A DNA stretch of 64,000 bases, from the NCBI RefSeq assembly GCF_042186555.1, contig NC_133329.1, positions 192,983,960 through 193,047,959 of the forward strand. The letters are read 5' to 3'. Below, in pieces: positions 56,263-64,000 of this stretch. The first letter of the stretch is position 1. Every line of letters starts with the position of its first letter. Below the pieces are notes generated by a model. The model was not told the origin of the DNA and searched no databases. It worked only from the letters and a program-made list of their open reading frames with translations. The position numbers were made by a program, and so were the translations under genes. The stretch comes from Aquarana catesbeiana (Eukaryota; Chordata; Amphibia; Anura; Ranidae).

Positions 56263-56911
56263 CTATAGGACCTGTGTGCTGAAGGATAAAAAATGTGTAG
56301 TCTCTCTCAGTGGGGCTGAGTATTCTCCAGGTATCCACCAAAGAAAGGTTGATAAAGATGGGGCGTATCTTCGTAAGTGTGGAGGGAGACAGGTGTGACT
56401 TACCGGTGGAGGAATCCAGTCTCGGAATAAGGGGGACATTGAAGTCACCCCCCCTAAGAAGTTGAGGGTCCCAAAAGACTTCAGGCACGCTGTCACAGAG
56501 GAAAGGAAGTGGAGCTGTTCCTGGTTAGGGAAATAAACATTTGCAATTGTGAATATCGTTTGCATTTATTTCAATTTCAAAAACAAAAAGCGCCCTTTAG
56601 GGTATCTGAATCTAGCACTTCTGGGGTAAAGGAGCGGTGAAATGCGATCGAAATCCCCTTTGATCTGGCTGCAGGGTTCGTGTTATGGTGCCAGGAGGTA
56701 AAGTATTTATTCAGGAGGGATGGCACAGCATCCGAACGGAAGTGCGTTTCTTGGAGCAATAGTATCTGCGTATTGGATTTGTGAAAATGATAGAGCAATA
56801 GTCTACAATTCTCAGGGGTATTAAAGCCTCGGCAATTGATCGAGGAAACCTAAAATGGACGCCATGCGATGTGAAGTAGGGAGCTGCAGGCAGGGAGATA
56901 CCATTGGACAT
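56263..56911 (-). pseudogene. L1 ORF2 (copy 4): AP endonuclease
   Basis: 56798-56577 carries LLLQETHFRSDAVPSLLN and SKGISIAFHRSF. 56565-56263 carries IFTIANVYFPNQEQLHFLSS, then, across a shift, LLRGGDFNVPLIPRLDSST and VDTWRILSPTERDYTFF. The upstream ORF2 start lies in 56911-56711, with stops. SRIDY-like and SDH motifs follow in other frames near 56260-56180. The nuclease is broken by at least two shifts. Confidence 0.82.
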
Positions 56912-57579
56912 CTTGATGTAACACAGTATAACTCAGACATGGAGGGGTGGATGGGGACGGAAGGAGGGGCAGAGGAGAGAACGGAGGGGGAGGATAGGAA
57001 AGAAGAGGAAAGGACAATAAAAAAGGCAGTGTAAACCAGGAGGGCTGCATTAGGCAGGGAGTAGTAAACAATTCTGATAAAATGATATCACGTTGAGGGC
57101 AGGACAGAGAGCACAGCAGTACCAGTCTTAACACTGTGGTGGTAAAAAGTTCTCCCCTCAAAAATGAGACAACTGCTCCCTCTAGTGGCCACGATGGGGA
57201 AAAGCATTGGACACTATAAAACTGATCTAAATTAAACACAAAATACAGAGATATGCTAACCCCAACGTGGGAAATGTGGCAGAACTCACTTGGGGCTTCC
57301 CGCCCCGGTCCCAATATAGAATGACAATGTGCAGAGTGGTCACGGATTGTGCTGGTGGATCCCCCACGGGGGGCCTAAAGAAAAGACAAACTCAGGAGCA
57401 ACACAGGTATCTAGGGGTGAACTGATATCCTGAGGGATTGCCCCCCGCACATCCGCTTTCAAAAACGCAGCACCACGAGCAAACAATAAAGTAACCATTA
57501 AATGACCCAACATTGTTAAGCATACAATACTACAGGTAAAACATAACCTTCAGAACGGCCGCAAAAGCTGCCAGGTCCA

Positions 57580-58011
57580 TCAGATCCCAGGGGGCTCGGG
57601 CTGGACGACCATAAAAAGGTCACCAGTCTCCCACAGGGCCCCGGGGACAAAAATAGAAGATAGAAGGTCTCCCCAGCAGCCGGTGGGAGGCCTGAGGGTT
57701 TTATCCAGCAGGGGGTATTTGAATGTGTTTGAGCAAGGACGTTTCTTCTTCGTAAATGTTTCCCATCCAGTGGCGAGAGGTAGGCCAGGAGTCGCCGGTT
57801 GCAGGGGCCAGAAAGGTAGCCAGGTCACCAAGCGTGCGGAAAACAGAGGATTGTAAGTTGCTGAAAGTTGGAACGGGAATCCCCATCTGTACTTGATCCG
57901 TTTGGCTTGCAGGGCATCTGTAACTGATCTCAGAGCTTTCCTCAAAGTCTGTTTAGACGGGTCAGCAAGCAACATGACTGGAGTGTCATTGAATATAATG
58001 GAATCTTGAGA
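57580..58011 (-). pseudogene. L1 ORF1 (copy 4): C-terminal domain
   Basis: The minus-strand frame reads SIIFNDTPVMLLADPSKQTL, KALRSVTDALQAKRIKYRWG and FPFQLSATYN, the ORF1 C-terminal nucleic-acid-binding domain, then a Pro-rich tail. Its annotated-looking start (MVIKYHQKSQ) is not LINE sequence. Those codons come from the target piggyBac-type arm, so the methionine is spurious and the real ORF1 is truncated at the insertion boundary. Confidence 0.85.
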
Positions 58012-58028
58012 CTTTTGGTGGTATTTAA
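58012..58028. repeat. Target-site duplication of L1 copy 4 (right)
   Basis: This is the partner of 53048-53064, at the truncated 5' side of the LINE. The perfect 17-bp match suggests a fairly recent insertion. Confidence 0.95.
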
Positions 58029-58200
58029 TCACCACTGGGTTTTTTATTTTTTGCGATATAAGTGAAAAAAGAGAAAATTTTGAAAAAAAAAAAAAACTTT
58101 TTTAGTTTTTATTGTAAAATTTTGCAAATAAGTAATTTATATTGCTACATATGTTTGGTAAAAAATAACCCAAATTATTGGATATTATTTAGTCTGTGTG

Positions 58201-58960
58201 AAAGTTATAAAGAACAAAAAAGCAGCACTCTATGGATAAAGTCAAAAGTTGCATAAATTACATCTGAACTAGTAAATAGATGAAAAATAGTTTATTGCAC
58301 CAAGAAGATAAACAATCCCTACACAGTTCTATGTAGGACTGTGGGATGTTAAAACAAATGCAGTAAATAGTCACATAGCATAAAGGCATCAAAGCAAATG
58401 AAATGTTTAAAATGTCTTTCCTAAAAAGCAAATCGGTACCACATTGTAAACTGGGTAGAAGAAAGGTAATATAATCCAGGTGGCTTGCTGGTAGGATGTG
58501 AAACGTAAACTACCTGAACCACATGGGGAGCAGTGACAGCCCGGTGGAGGGGAGGCGATGAGCAGCCTGATGGCAACACATAGGAGACCAGGCTCCATGG
58601 GTGTAAACGATGAAAGCCGCACCAGCGGGAGAACACTCTACTGGCTGCTTGTGACGAGCTGTGGCTGGTCGTGGGGCACGGCCGTGCCAGGTTGCAGGCA
58701 GTGAACAGCACAATCCACAACAGGACGATGGAGCCGGGGAAACCAAGCAAAACCACGAGACCCGGGCACACTAAATGACGTCAGAGCTACGTTCGAATGT
58801 GAAGGGAAGGAAAACTCGTTTAGAGTGGTGAACCGCAAGCTTTGGTTGTTGTGACTGAGATGTTTTGCACCCATGTGCTTTGTCAAAGTCACAGGGATAA
58901 TGGCAACAGCGATATTTAAACCCATTAAAGGGAAAGGGGAGGGGGAGATAGCGGAGATAG
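58201..58960. mobile_element. Unclassified repeat with CpG-rich body
   Basis: It begins with AGCAGCACTCTATGGATAAA, has AGTTTATTGCACCAAGAAGA and ends in a GC-richer stretch with ATGTGAAGG and GTGCTTTGTCAAAGTCAC. The layout (a terminus with TTTATTGCACC followed later by a 'TTTGTCAAAG' block) resembles 4935-5855 and 24000-24720. No coding domain is present, and the antisense ORFs here are not recognised. Confidence 0.4.
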
Positions 58961-59172
58961 CCAGCCTGGCATACTGTTAACCCCTCTCAACCCTATGGCA
59001 GGAAGTGTAAACTATACGAATTGCTTCTGAGCCTAAGTCACACTCATATATTGACTCTCTACTCTTTTGACTGATACTCTACTCTAAATAATTAGAGTAT
59101 TAACTGGGAAACACTTATCATTTGCAATATAAACTATACTCGCACATATGTATAAAAATGATGAATATATAT
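58961..59172. repeat. Left arm of an inverted repeat around an LTR element
   Basis: This is complementary to 62773-62939. Shared pieces include CCAGCCTGG, ATACTGTTAACCCCTCTCAA, GCTTCTGAGCCTAAGTC, ATCATTTGCA and GTATAAAAATGAT. The left arm is about 45 bp longer through an insertion near 59055. With the LTR element removed it would be a foldback of about 380 bp. Confidence 0.8.
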
Positions 59173-59818
59173 TGTGGCAGAGCGTTGCCCTGCCAGGGTC
59201 TAGAAGGAGGTTGTGACCCAGAATTCTCAACCAGACGGGTTGAGGGGCTCCAGCGAGCTTGTAACATGAAGAGGAAACTGGCCTTTCAGTTTCCTCAGTG
59301 TTTTGCAAAGTCCACTTTGGGACCTGGAGTTTGGGAATTTCTGAGAGATCTGGCTGGGTTAAAATCCCTAGTCCTGGGTCCTGATTTTGAGAACAGCCAG
59401 CATACTGATTGGTCAGGTGTATGCTGGGCTTTTAGCAGTAACCTGACTATGGTTCTGGGCTCCACCCTGGCAGATAGGAAGTCTGAGTACCAGGAGTCAG
59501 GAAGGCTCCACGTGGGAGCCAGTGCAGCAAGAGGCTGCTAGCTATATGCACCAAGGTGGTTGGTTGGTGAAACAGTCTGTACGGGACAGACAAGGGCCTG
59601 GAGTTTAAGGCCAGAGCTGCATTGCTGGAAGTGAGAGCCAACTAGGCTGAATGTAAATTTTGTTGATGGAAAAAGGAATGCTGAAAACCCCTGCGACAGA
59701 AACCTATATTGTTTGCTGAACTTGCTTTTAATAAAAATGGGTAAACAAAACCCTTAAAAAGAAGAACCAGTGAGTGGCAGTGTCCTTAAAGCTCTACATT
59801 TAACGCTAGTCCTTTACA
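59173..59818 (+). repeat. 5' LTR of the Gypsy-like element
   Basis: The LTR starts TGTGGCAGAGC and ends CCTTTACA, giving TG..CA termini. AATAAA at 59730-59735 is a plausible polyadenylation signal. Over 59337-59798 it matches 62309-62772 with few differences. Confidence 0.85.
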
Positions 59819-59820
59819 CG

Positions 59821-59838
59821 TGGTGGAGAATGTGGGCA
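59821..59838 (+). other. Primer-binding site of the LTR element
   Basis: TGGTGGAGAATGTGGGCA lies two bases after the LTR end. It has the TGG start expected for pairing with a tRNA 3' CCA. I cannot say which tRNA. Confidence 0.6.
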
Positions 59839-59992
59839 CAATCTGAGATCCCTGCAATCAAGTAAGTTCATCTGTTATATGAACTGTGTTTTGGTGCATG
59901 AGACTGCATAATCTGTGTGTGCAGGTGAGGAGAACCTGCAAGAGAAAGGTAACTAGCCTTAAAGAGACAGTGCTCCAATTTGTTGCTGAACT

Positions 59993-60625
59993 GTGCAAAG
60001 TTTTTCTGGAGTGACTGGGAGTATGGGGCGGTCAAAGCTCCTAAATGAAGCAAGGATGGCTGAGATGATAGATAGAGCTCTGTGGCTGGAGGGATTGTTA
60101 CTGCCTGAACGAACTCCATACATGCCTGATCTGAGTTTGCCAAAGAGAAAGAGGGCTGGGGTTGTCCCTAGCAACACTGGTGCAATGAGTGCACCGGTGA
60201 CTATGAGTATGAAGAGTCCACCAAAGTCTGCATCTGTGTCTGGGAAACCATCACTCAGTGCAAGGAGTGAGCAGATGGGTGTGGTTGCCCGTGGCAACAA
60301 AGGAGAAATCTGTGCTGCTGACTTCATACAGCCTATGTTGCCTTTAGAACATGTTGAAGACTTTTTGGGCGAGTATGCGATAACTGCTTCCTACAGAGGA
60401 TGGCCCAAAAGTCACTGGGTTGAATTGGTGCAACTGTTTCTGACAGAGGAGTACCAAGAGGTGTACCGCTGGATGGGTCATAAGCGAGATGATTATGACA
60501 ATTTTCTAGGAGTATTCCAATCTAGAGAGCGCTGGAAAAAGTCAATGGGGAGAACGTGGTCTCCCATAGCAACCGGAGAAAGAGTGTTTGCAGCAAGGAG
60601 GAGCCACAGCGGAGATTTTGAGTGA
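59993..60625 (+). pseudogene. Gag-like ORF of the LTR element, truncated
   Basis: This 210-residue frame has a basic N-terminal half (LSLPKRKRAGVVP) and a C-terminal part that looks like a retrotransposon gag capsid start: MLPLEHVEDFLGEYAITASY, YRGWPKSHWVELVQLFLTEE, YQEVYRWM. It then ends in a short basic tail (FAARRSHSGDFE) without the rest of capsid or a zinc knuckle. The start could be either M at 59993 or at 60023. It overlaps the next ORF by 38 bp. A role in packaging is inferred from position and motif only. Confidence 0.55.
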
Positions 60626-61249
60626 AGATGTTGGTGCAGAAGTGTCTGTTGTCACCCCTGGCAACCGTGGTGAAAATTTTTTTCAGCCTGCAGGGGGTGA
60701 CAAAAAGCACAAGAAACCAGTGCTTTCATCTTATGGTGGCTTGTGTGAAGTGGTCAGCCCAGAGAAGAGTACACCATATCCAGCATCCTGCAAGGGGTAT
60801 GACCAGGTGTGTGGGTCTGCTGTTACCCCTGGCAACAGGAAATCTGTTTGGCCTGCAGGGGGTGTTGGAAAATCTAAGAAGGATGCAATGTTGCCCCATT
60901 TCCATATGGGGGCATCAGCTTGTGAAAGCGCAGCAAAGAAGGGACAACGCCCTCAATTGAAGCTTTCAACACCTGCCAAAGAGAATGGTAAGACTGTTGC
61001 TGTTGAAGTCATGGGAAAGACTGAAGTGAAAGTGATCCAAGAGGGGAGATCCACTGTTGATGCAGAAACGGACTTGCCTCACTGCAGTGCCCTGTCCAGT
61101 GGGGAGGCAAGTGTCAAAATTGAATGTGATGATGTGAAACTTACTGAGGAGTATGATCATACTGGTATTGAGTTGACTAATGCTGATAATGTGTTGCTTA
61201 ATGAGGTAGGGGTGAAAGCTAAGCAGGATATGCTATTCCCCTTAGCAAC
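60161..61249. promoter_or_regulatory. Array of six X-box-like (RFX-type) 15-mers
   Basis: Six sites fit GTNNYCCCNTRGCAAC-like consensus: 60161 GTTGTCCCTAGCAAC, 60284 GTTGCCCGTGGCAAC, 60559 GTCTCCCATAGCAAC, 60651 GTCACCCCTGGCAAC, 60822 GTTACCCCTGGCAAC and 61235 ATTCCCCTTAGCAAC. The second has both X-box half-sites (GTTGCC and GGCAAC). Sites at 60559 and 61235 are read in a different codon phase from the others, so a protein-level repeat does not explain them. Binding by RFX proteins is an inference. Confidence 0.5.
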
Positions 61250-61382
61250 AGTATATAAGGCTGCAGAGGTGTCCCTAAAAACATCAAGGGAGCTCTGTGT
61301 GTTGGAGCCAGAGGTTCCCCGAGACAACTGTGGTGCCACTCTGATGGATAAGAGGGTACTTGACCTTGGTGATAATGTGTGA
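60588..61382 (+). CDS. Unrecognised ORF of the LTR element (264 residues)
   Basis: The open frame overlaps the end of the gag-like ORF and runs to a TGA at 61380. It starts MQQGGATAEILSEDVG and contains two related segments, VVTPGNRGENFFQPAGGDKK and AVTPGNRKSVWPAGGVGKSK. Each reads PGNR, then a PAGG, then Lys/Ser. The rest is acidic and Thr/Val/Glu-rich with no recognised domain, signal peptide or membrane span. It could be gag-derived spacer that happens to be open, or a family-specific protein. It would normally be expressed as a continuation of gag. Confidence 0.35.
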   Translation: MQQGGATAEILSEDVGAEVSVVTPGNRGENFFQPAGGDKKHKKPVLSSYGGLCEVVSPEKSTPYPASCKGYDQVCGSAVTPGNRKSVWPAGGVGKSKKDAMLPHFHMGASACESAAKKGQRPQLKLSTPAKENGKTVAVEVMGKTEVKVIQEGRSTVDAETDLPHCSALSSGEASVKIECDDVKLTEEYDHTGIELTNADNVLLNEVGVKAKQDMLFPLATVYKAAEVSLKTSRELCVLEPEVPRDNCGATLMDKRVLDLGDNV

Positions 61383-61492
61383 AATGGTAAAACTAAAATG
61401 TCTGAAATTACTTGTGGTGATAATGGGTTATTGCGGTCTGTCACTTCTGACAGCAAAAGTCTTGAGCGCCACCCGAGCAAAGTGATGAAGTT

Positions 61493-62128
61493 ATGGTATT
61501 GCAGCCTGCTGTGTTTAAAAATGTTTTGCCACAGGTTAGTTTAAACAAAAGTGATATATACAATGTGCCTGCTGTGGAGCCACTCTGTCCTGTGTCTCCT
61601 TTGGCAGTTGGAGCAGTACTGCATAGTAGCTCTGAAGGCAGCACAGAGAAAATAGACTGGGACAGATGGGCAACAAGTCTGTTGGCTTTATTGAAAGTAG
61701 TCTCAGTGTGTAACAATGGAGCAGACACCATTTCTGCTGTGCTAAATAGAGGTACTGCAGAGCAGCTTCTGGACCAGGGCTCACTTGCTGCTGTTGCAGC
61801 GGATATTCCTCAGGAGGTGGAAGGGCCAAGAGAGATTGAGCACATAGCAGAGGTTGTGTCCACAACCCATAAAGGAGTTATTGGTGTGGTATACCAAACT
61901 AATGTTATCCATAGAGAAGACCAGGAACAGGTCATTAACACTGAGCCTGAGACTTTTGTGGTGACTCCTGCACCTTGCTGCACTCTAGGAGAGCACCTGG
62001 TTATTGCATTGGATACCTCCAGTGGGGAGGAAGCCCATTTAAGAAGAGCCACCTCTAAAGCATCAGTAAATGAGTCTTTCCACATCCCTAGGGACATGAA
62101 GGACCCCAGGATGATGTTAGGTGTGTAA
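61493..62128 (+). CDS. Unrecognised ORF of the LTR element (211 residues)
   Basis: An open frame follows the previous ORF in a different frame after about 110 bp. It contains DIYNVPAVEPLCPVSPLAVG, EKIDWDRWATSLLALLKVVS and a Thr/Glu-rich C-terminus. No domain is recognised, and no catalytic retroviral motif is present. A hydrophobic stretch (WATSLLALLKVV) is too short to call a membrane helix. It may be remnant coding sequence of the parent element. Confidence 0.3.
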   Translation: MVLQPAVFKNVLPQVSLNKSDIYNVPAVEPLCPVSPLAVGAVLHSSSEGSTEKIDWDRWATSLLALLKVVSVCNNGADTISAVLNRGTAEQLLDQGSLAAVAADIPQEVEGPREIEHIAEVVSTTHKGVIGVVYQTNVIHREDQEQVINTEPETFVVTPAPCCTLGEHLVIALDTSSGEEAHLRRATSKASVNESFHIPRDMKDPRMMLGV

Positions 62129-62308
62129 TGACAATGCCTTTGTATGACATATATGCTGAGAGAAATATTAGAATGTTGGAGTGTACAGCCGGTGTATATC
62201 CTGCCATCCTCTCCTGCGTTTGAAGAACATGTACCACGGGTATGCATAAATGGAGCTGGATATTACAGGCTATATGATACAGAGATTGCCATAGTTGGAA
62301 GCGTTTAA

Positions 62309-62772
62309 TTTCTGAGAGATCCGGGTGGGATGAAATCCCTAGTCCTGGGTCCTGATTTTAAGAACAGCCAGCATACTGATTGGTCAGGTGTGTGCTAGGC
62401 TTTTAGCAGTAACCAGACCATGGTTCTGGGCTCCACCCTGGCAGATGGGAAGTCTGAGTACCAGGAGTCAGGAGGGCTCCACGTGGGAGCCAGTGCAGCA
62501 AGAGGCTGCTAGCTATATACACCAAGGTGGTTGGTTGGTGAAACAGTCTGTATGGGACAGACAAGGGCCTGGAGTTTAAGGCCAGAGCTGCATTGCTGCA
62601 AGTGAGAGCCAACTAGGCTGAATGTCATTTTTTTTTTTATGGAAAAAGGAATGCTGAAAACCCCTGCAAGGGAAACCTATGTTGTTTGCTGAACTTGCTT
62701 TTTAATAAAAACGGGCAAACAAAGCCCTTAAAAAGAAGAATCAGCGAGTGGCGGTGTCCTTAAAGCTCTACA
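62309..62772 (+). repeat. 3' LTR of the Gypsy-like element, truncated at both ends
   Basis: It matches 59337-59798. The first about 160 bp and the last 20 bp of the LTR are absent, so the junctions on both sides are not original insertion boundaries. AATAAA occurs near 62703. Confidence 0.85.
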
Positions 62773-62939
62773 TATCATTTTTATACATGTGTGAGTATAT
62801 GCAAATGATATGTATTTCCGAGTCAATGCGCTACTTATTTAATTCAATATACGAGTGAGACTTAGGCTCAGAAGCACTTTGCATAGTTTATACTTCCTTC
62901 CATAGGGTTGAGAGGGGTTAACAGTATACTCCAGGCTGG
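62773..62939. repeat. Right arm of the inverted repeat around the LTR element
   Basis: This is the reverse complement of 58961-59172 with substitutions and one 45-bp length difference. It starts TATCATTTTTATACATGTGT and ends AGTATACTCCAGGCTGG. Confidence 0.8.
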
Positions 62940-62944
62940 AATAC

Positions 62945-63166
62945 ACGACGTATGAGAGGATGTATGCGTCCACTCTTAGACCAGATTAAAGCATCTGGGG
63001 CAACATATTCTTGGGGACATCCATTCCATTTACAGGTCAAGAAAGAGAATCGCCCCTTCTTACTTCACACCCCGGACCAACTTCAAGATTTGTTTATATT
63101 CTTGGGGCGTGAACCAATACAAGTCCCTAACTGGCTAGATTTTACCCGAGTTTCACTTGGGTTTTG
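62945..63166 (+). pseudogene. L1 ORF1 C-terminal domain fragment
   Basis: The frame reads MRGCMRPLLDQIKASGATYS, then WGHPFHLQVKKENRPFLL and HTPDQLQDLFIFLGREP. It corresponds to the C-terminal domain of ORF1 in copies 2 and 4 (YRWG-(L/F)-PFxL). It ends at a natural TGA and is followed by a T tract. Nothing else of this LINE is present, so it is an isolated scrap. Confidence 0.8.
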
Positions 63167-63264
63167 AGTTTGTCTGTCTTTTTTTTTTTTTTTTTCTTTC
63201 TTTACGCGAGTAGAATACTGTATATCTTAGTGTATCAAGGTGGACAAGGTGTTTCATTAAATAG

Positions 63265-63336
63265 ACAGGGGGCTGCACATACAGGGGGTTCTTCCAAAGA
63301 AGTGGGGTTCTGAAAATAAGTGGCACTTCTGCTCTT
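63265..63336. repeat. 72-bp direct repeat, first copy
   Basis: The sequence begins ACAGGGGGCTGCACATACAG and ends CACTTCTGCTCTT. It recurs at 63873-63944 with one difference (GTGGCAC versus GTGTCAC). The pair brackets 536 bp including the 67-bp array. Confidence 0.95.
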
Positions 63337-63372
63337 ATAGCATCCATCTGAACATTTTCTTCTCTCTTCACT

Positions 63373-63627
63373 GGTAATCTGCGTTTATTTTCCCATGTCC
63401 TGCAAACTGAAAATCGACTGACCGCTTATAGACATTTTTGGTAATCTGCGTTTATTTTCCCATGTCCTGCAAACTGAAAATTGACTGACCGCTTATAGAC
63501 ATTTTTGGTAATCTGCGTTTATTTTCCCATGTCCTGCAAACTGAAAATTGACTGACCGCTTATAGACATTTTTGGTAATCTGCATTTATATTCCCATGTC
63601 CTGCAAACTGAAAATTGACTGACCGCT
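63373..63627. repeat. Tandem array, 67-bp unit, 3.8 copies
   Basis: Units start GGTAATCTGC at 63373, 63440, 63507 and 63574. The last is cut short after GACCGCT. Units differ by one or two bases, and the fourth is the most diverged. No spacers are present, which excludes a CRISPR array. Confidence 0.97.
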
Positions 63628-63872
63628 GTCTCAACTACATCTGTAGCCATGCTCACATTATTTCAATGTTTATTTAGCCATTAAGTCTTACCTAAATTAT
63701 GGGTTTCCTTATCTTTACAATTTTGGCCTTTTAGTCCCCTTGCAGTTTGATTGTGGTGTGAAAGTTATGCCCTGCTTGCTGTGTTCCTAATATCCCCTCC
63801 TAATTGATTAATTGCCAGATTTCATCCACACCCAACACAGTATATAACAAGGCCTTCTTTACGGGGGAACAT

Positions 63873-63944
63873 ACAGGGGGCTGCACATACAGGGGGTTCT
63901 TCCAAAGAAGTGGGGTTCTGAAAATAAGTGTCACTTCTGCTCTT
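63873..63944. repeat. 72-bp direct repeat, second copy
   Basis: This is the partner of 63265-63336, 608 bp downstream. The pair could be terminal direct repeats of a small element or the product of a segmental duplication. Confidence 0.93.
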
Positions 63945-64000
63945 GCACTTCAGCGATTTGCACAAAGCTAACCATAGCAGATTGCAGGTGATCTCATTTT

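Larger units (their letters stand above)
53065..58011 (-). mobile_element. L1-superfamily LINE, copy 4 (5' truncated)
   Basis: A perfect 17-bp duplication CTTTTGGTGGTATTTAA occurs at 53048-53064 and 58012-58028. On the minus strand the element starts within ORF1, in its C-terminal domain, at about 58011. It has ORF2 from about 56911 down to 53439 and ends CAATAAAACATATTCAACC at 53065. There is no long A tail. Its ORFs differ from copies 1-3 in sequence, so it belongs to a different subfamily. Confidence 0.93.
52895..58200. mobile_element. piggyBac-type arm fragment split by L1 copy 4
   Basis: The left piece (52895-53064) reads GCCACTTCAACACC, CCGACCAATTTTCAGCTTTC, TTTGAATGACAATTACTCAG, TAGCTTTCTTTTGGTGGTAT. 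The right piece resumes at 58012 with CTTTTGGTGGTATTTAATCA and TTTTTATTTTTTGCGATATA. It then degenerates near 58200. TTAA is not evident at either end, so the termini may be lost. Confidence 0.72.
59173..62772 (+). mobile_element. Non-autonomous LTR retrotransposon (Gypsy-like)
   Basis: The 5' LTR (59173-59818) is followed after two bases by a tRNA-primer-like site TGGTGGAGAATGTGGGCA (59821-59838). The interior has three forward ORFs, one of them gag-like, and no protease, RT, RNase H or integrase. The 3' LTR (62309-62772) is truncated at both ends. At only about 2.5 kb of interior it would need enzymes in trans. It lies at the centre of an inverted repeat, and no direct target duplication is visible. 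Confidence 0.8.

Noticed and set aside
57986..58035. Methionine start of the ORF1 C-terminal frame in L1 copy 4
   Set aside because: Those codons derive from the target-site duplication and the piggyBac-type arm, so the start is fortuitous.
63373..63627. CRISPR-like repeat array
   Set aside because: The units are contiguous 67-mers with no variable spacers, the context is a vertebrate-type genome, and no cas genes are present.

Overview
The window looks like intergenic DNA from a large, transposon-rich vertebrate genome. A frog (ranid-like anuran) is the best inference. The reasons are several L1-superfamily LINEs in mixed states, DIRS-type tyrosine-recombinase retrotransposons, an L2 LINE beside a SINE with an L2-like tail, TTAA-flanked piggyBac-type elements with long AT-rich arms, a retroviral remnant, and no host exon that I can recognise. 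There are no bacterial-style operons, rRNAs, genuine tRNA genes or CRISPR arrays. Almost every long ORF is a piece of a transposable element, and nearly all carry stops or frameshifts.

Layout. 1-2348: half of a piggyBac-type element on the minus strand, running off the left edge. 3441-4934: a related fragment with a minisatellite and a (TA)n tract. 4935-5855: an unclassified element with a 19-bp terminal inverted repeat. 5879-10624: L1 copy 1 (+). 11201-11535: a SINE with perfect A and B boxes. 11805-13002: a hairpin-rich TTAA element with a CAGTGCCACCCAT-type minisatellite. 13081-13955: an L2 3' end. 13955-17050: a gutted DIRS-like element (-). 17171-23369: L1 copy 2 (-), near full length, with an 11-bp target duplication and an internal 183-bp-arm palindrome. 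24000-26120: unclassified repeats. 26125-37337: a piggyBac-type element split by a DIRS element (26361-36672), which is itself split by L1 copy 3 (27561-33510).

38299-51764 is a second piggyBac-type element. It is split by an endogenous retrovirus remnant (38913-42095, with a 369-bp MITE in its 3' LTR) and by a sibling piggyBac copy (43483-48386) sitting in an internal TTAA. Its right part carries a recognisable but broken piggyBac transposase (minus strand, 49311-50490). After it come a head-to-tail dimer of a MITE (51765-52684), L1 copy 4 (53065-58011, minus strand) with a perfect 17-bp target duplication inside another piggyBac-type fragment, and a non-autonomous LTR retrotransposon (59173-62772) lying between the arms of an inverted repeat. 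The window closes with an L1 ORF1 scrap and a 67-bp tandem array between 72-bp direct repeats.

The elements interact as parasites of one another. L2 reverse transcriptase probably served the SINE. A piggyBac transposase like the one at 49311-50490 would have moved the many transposase-less TTAA elements. The nesting gives a relative order of insertion. I found no convincing new host system. The most unusual signals are a 49-bp perfect inverted copy of DIRS recombinase sequence inside the L2, an array of X-box-like (RFX-type) motifs in the non-autonomous LTR element, the perfect palindrome in L1 copy 2, and matching 3' hairpins in two unrelated DIRS-like copies.
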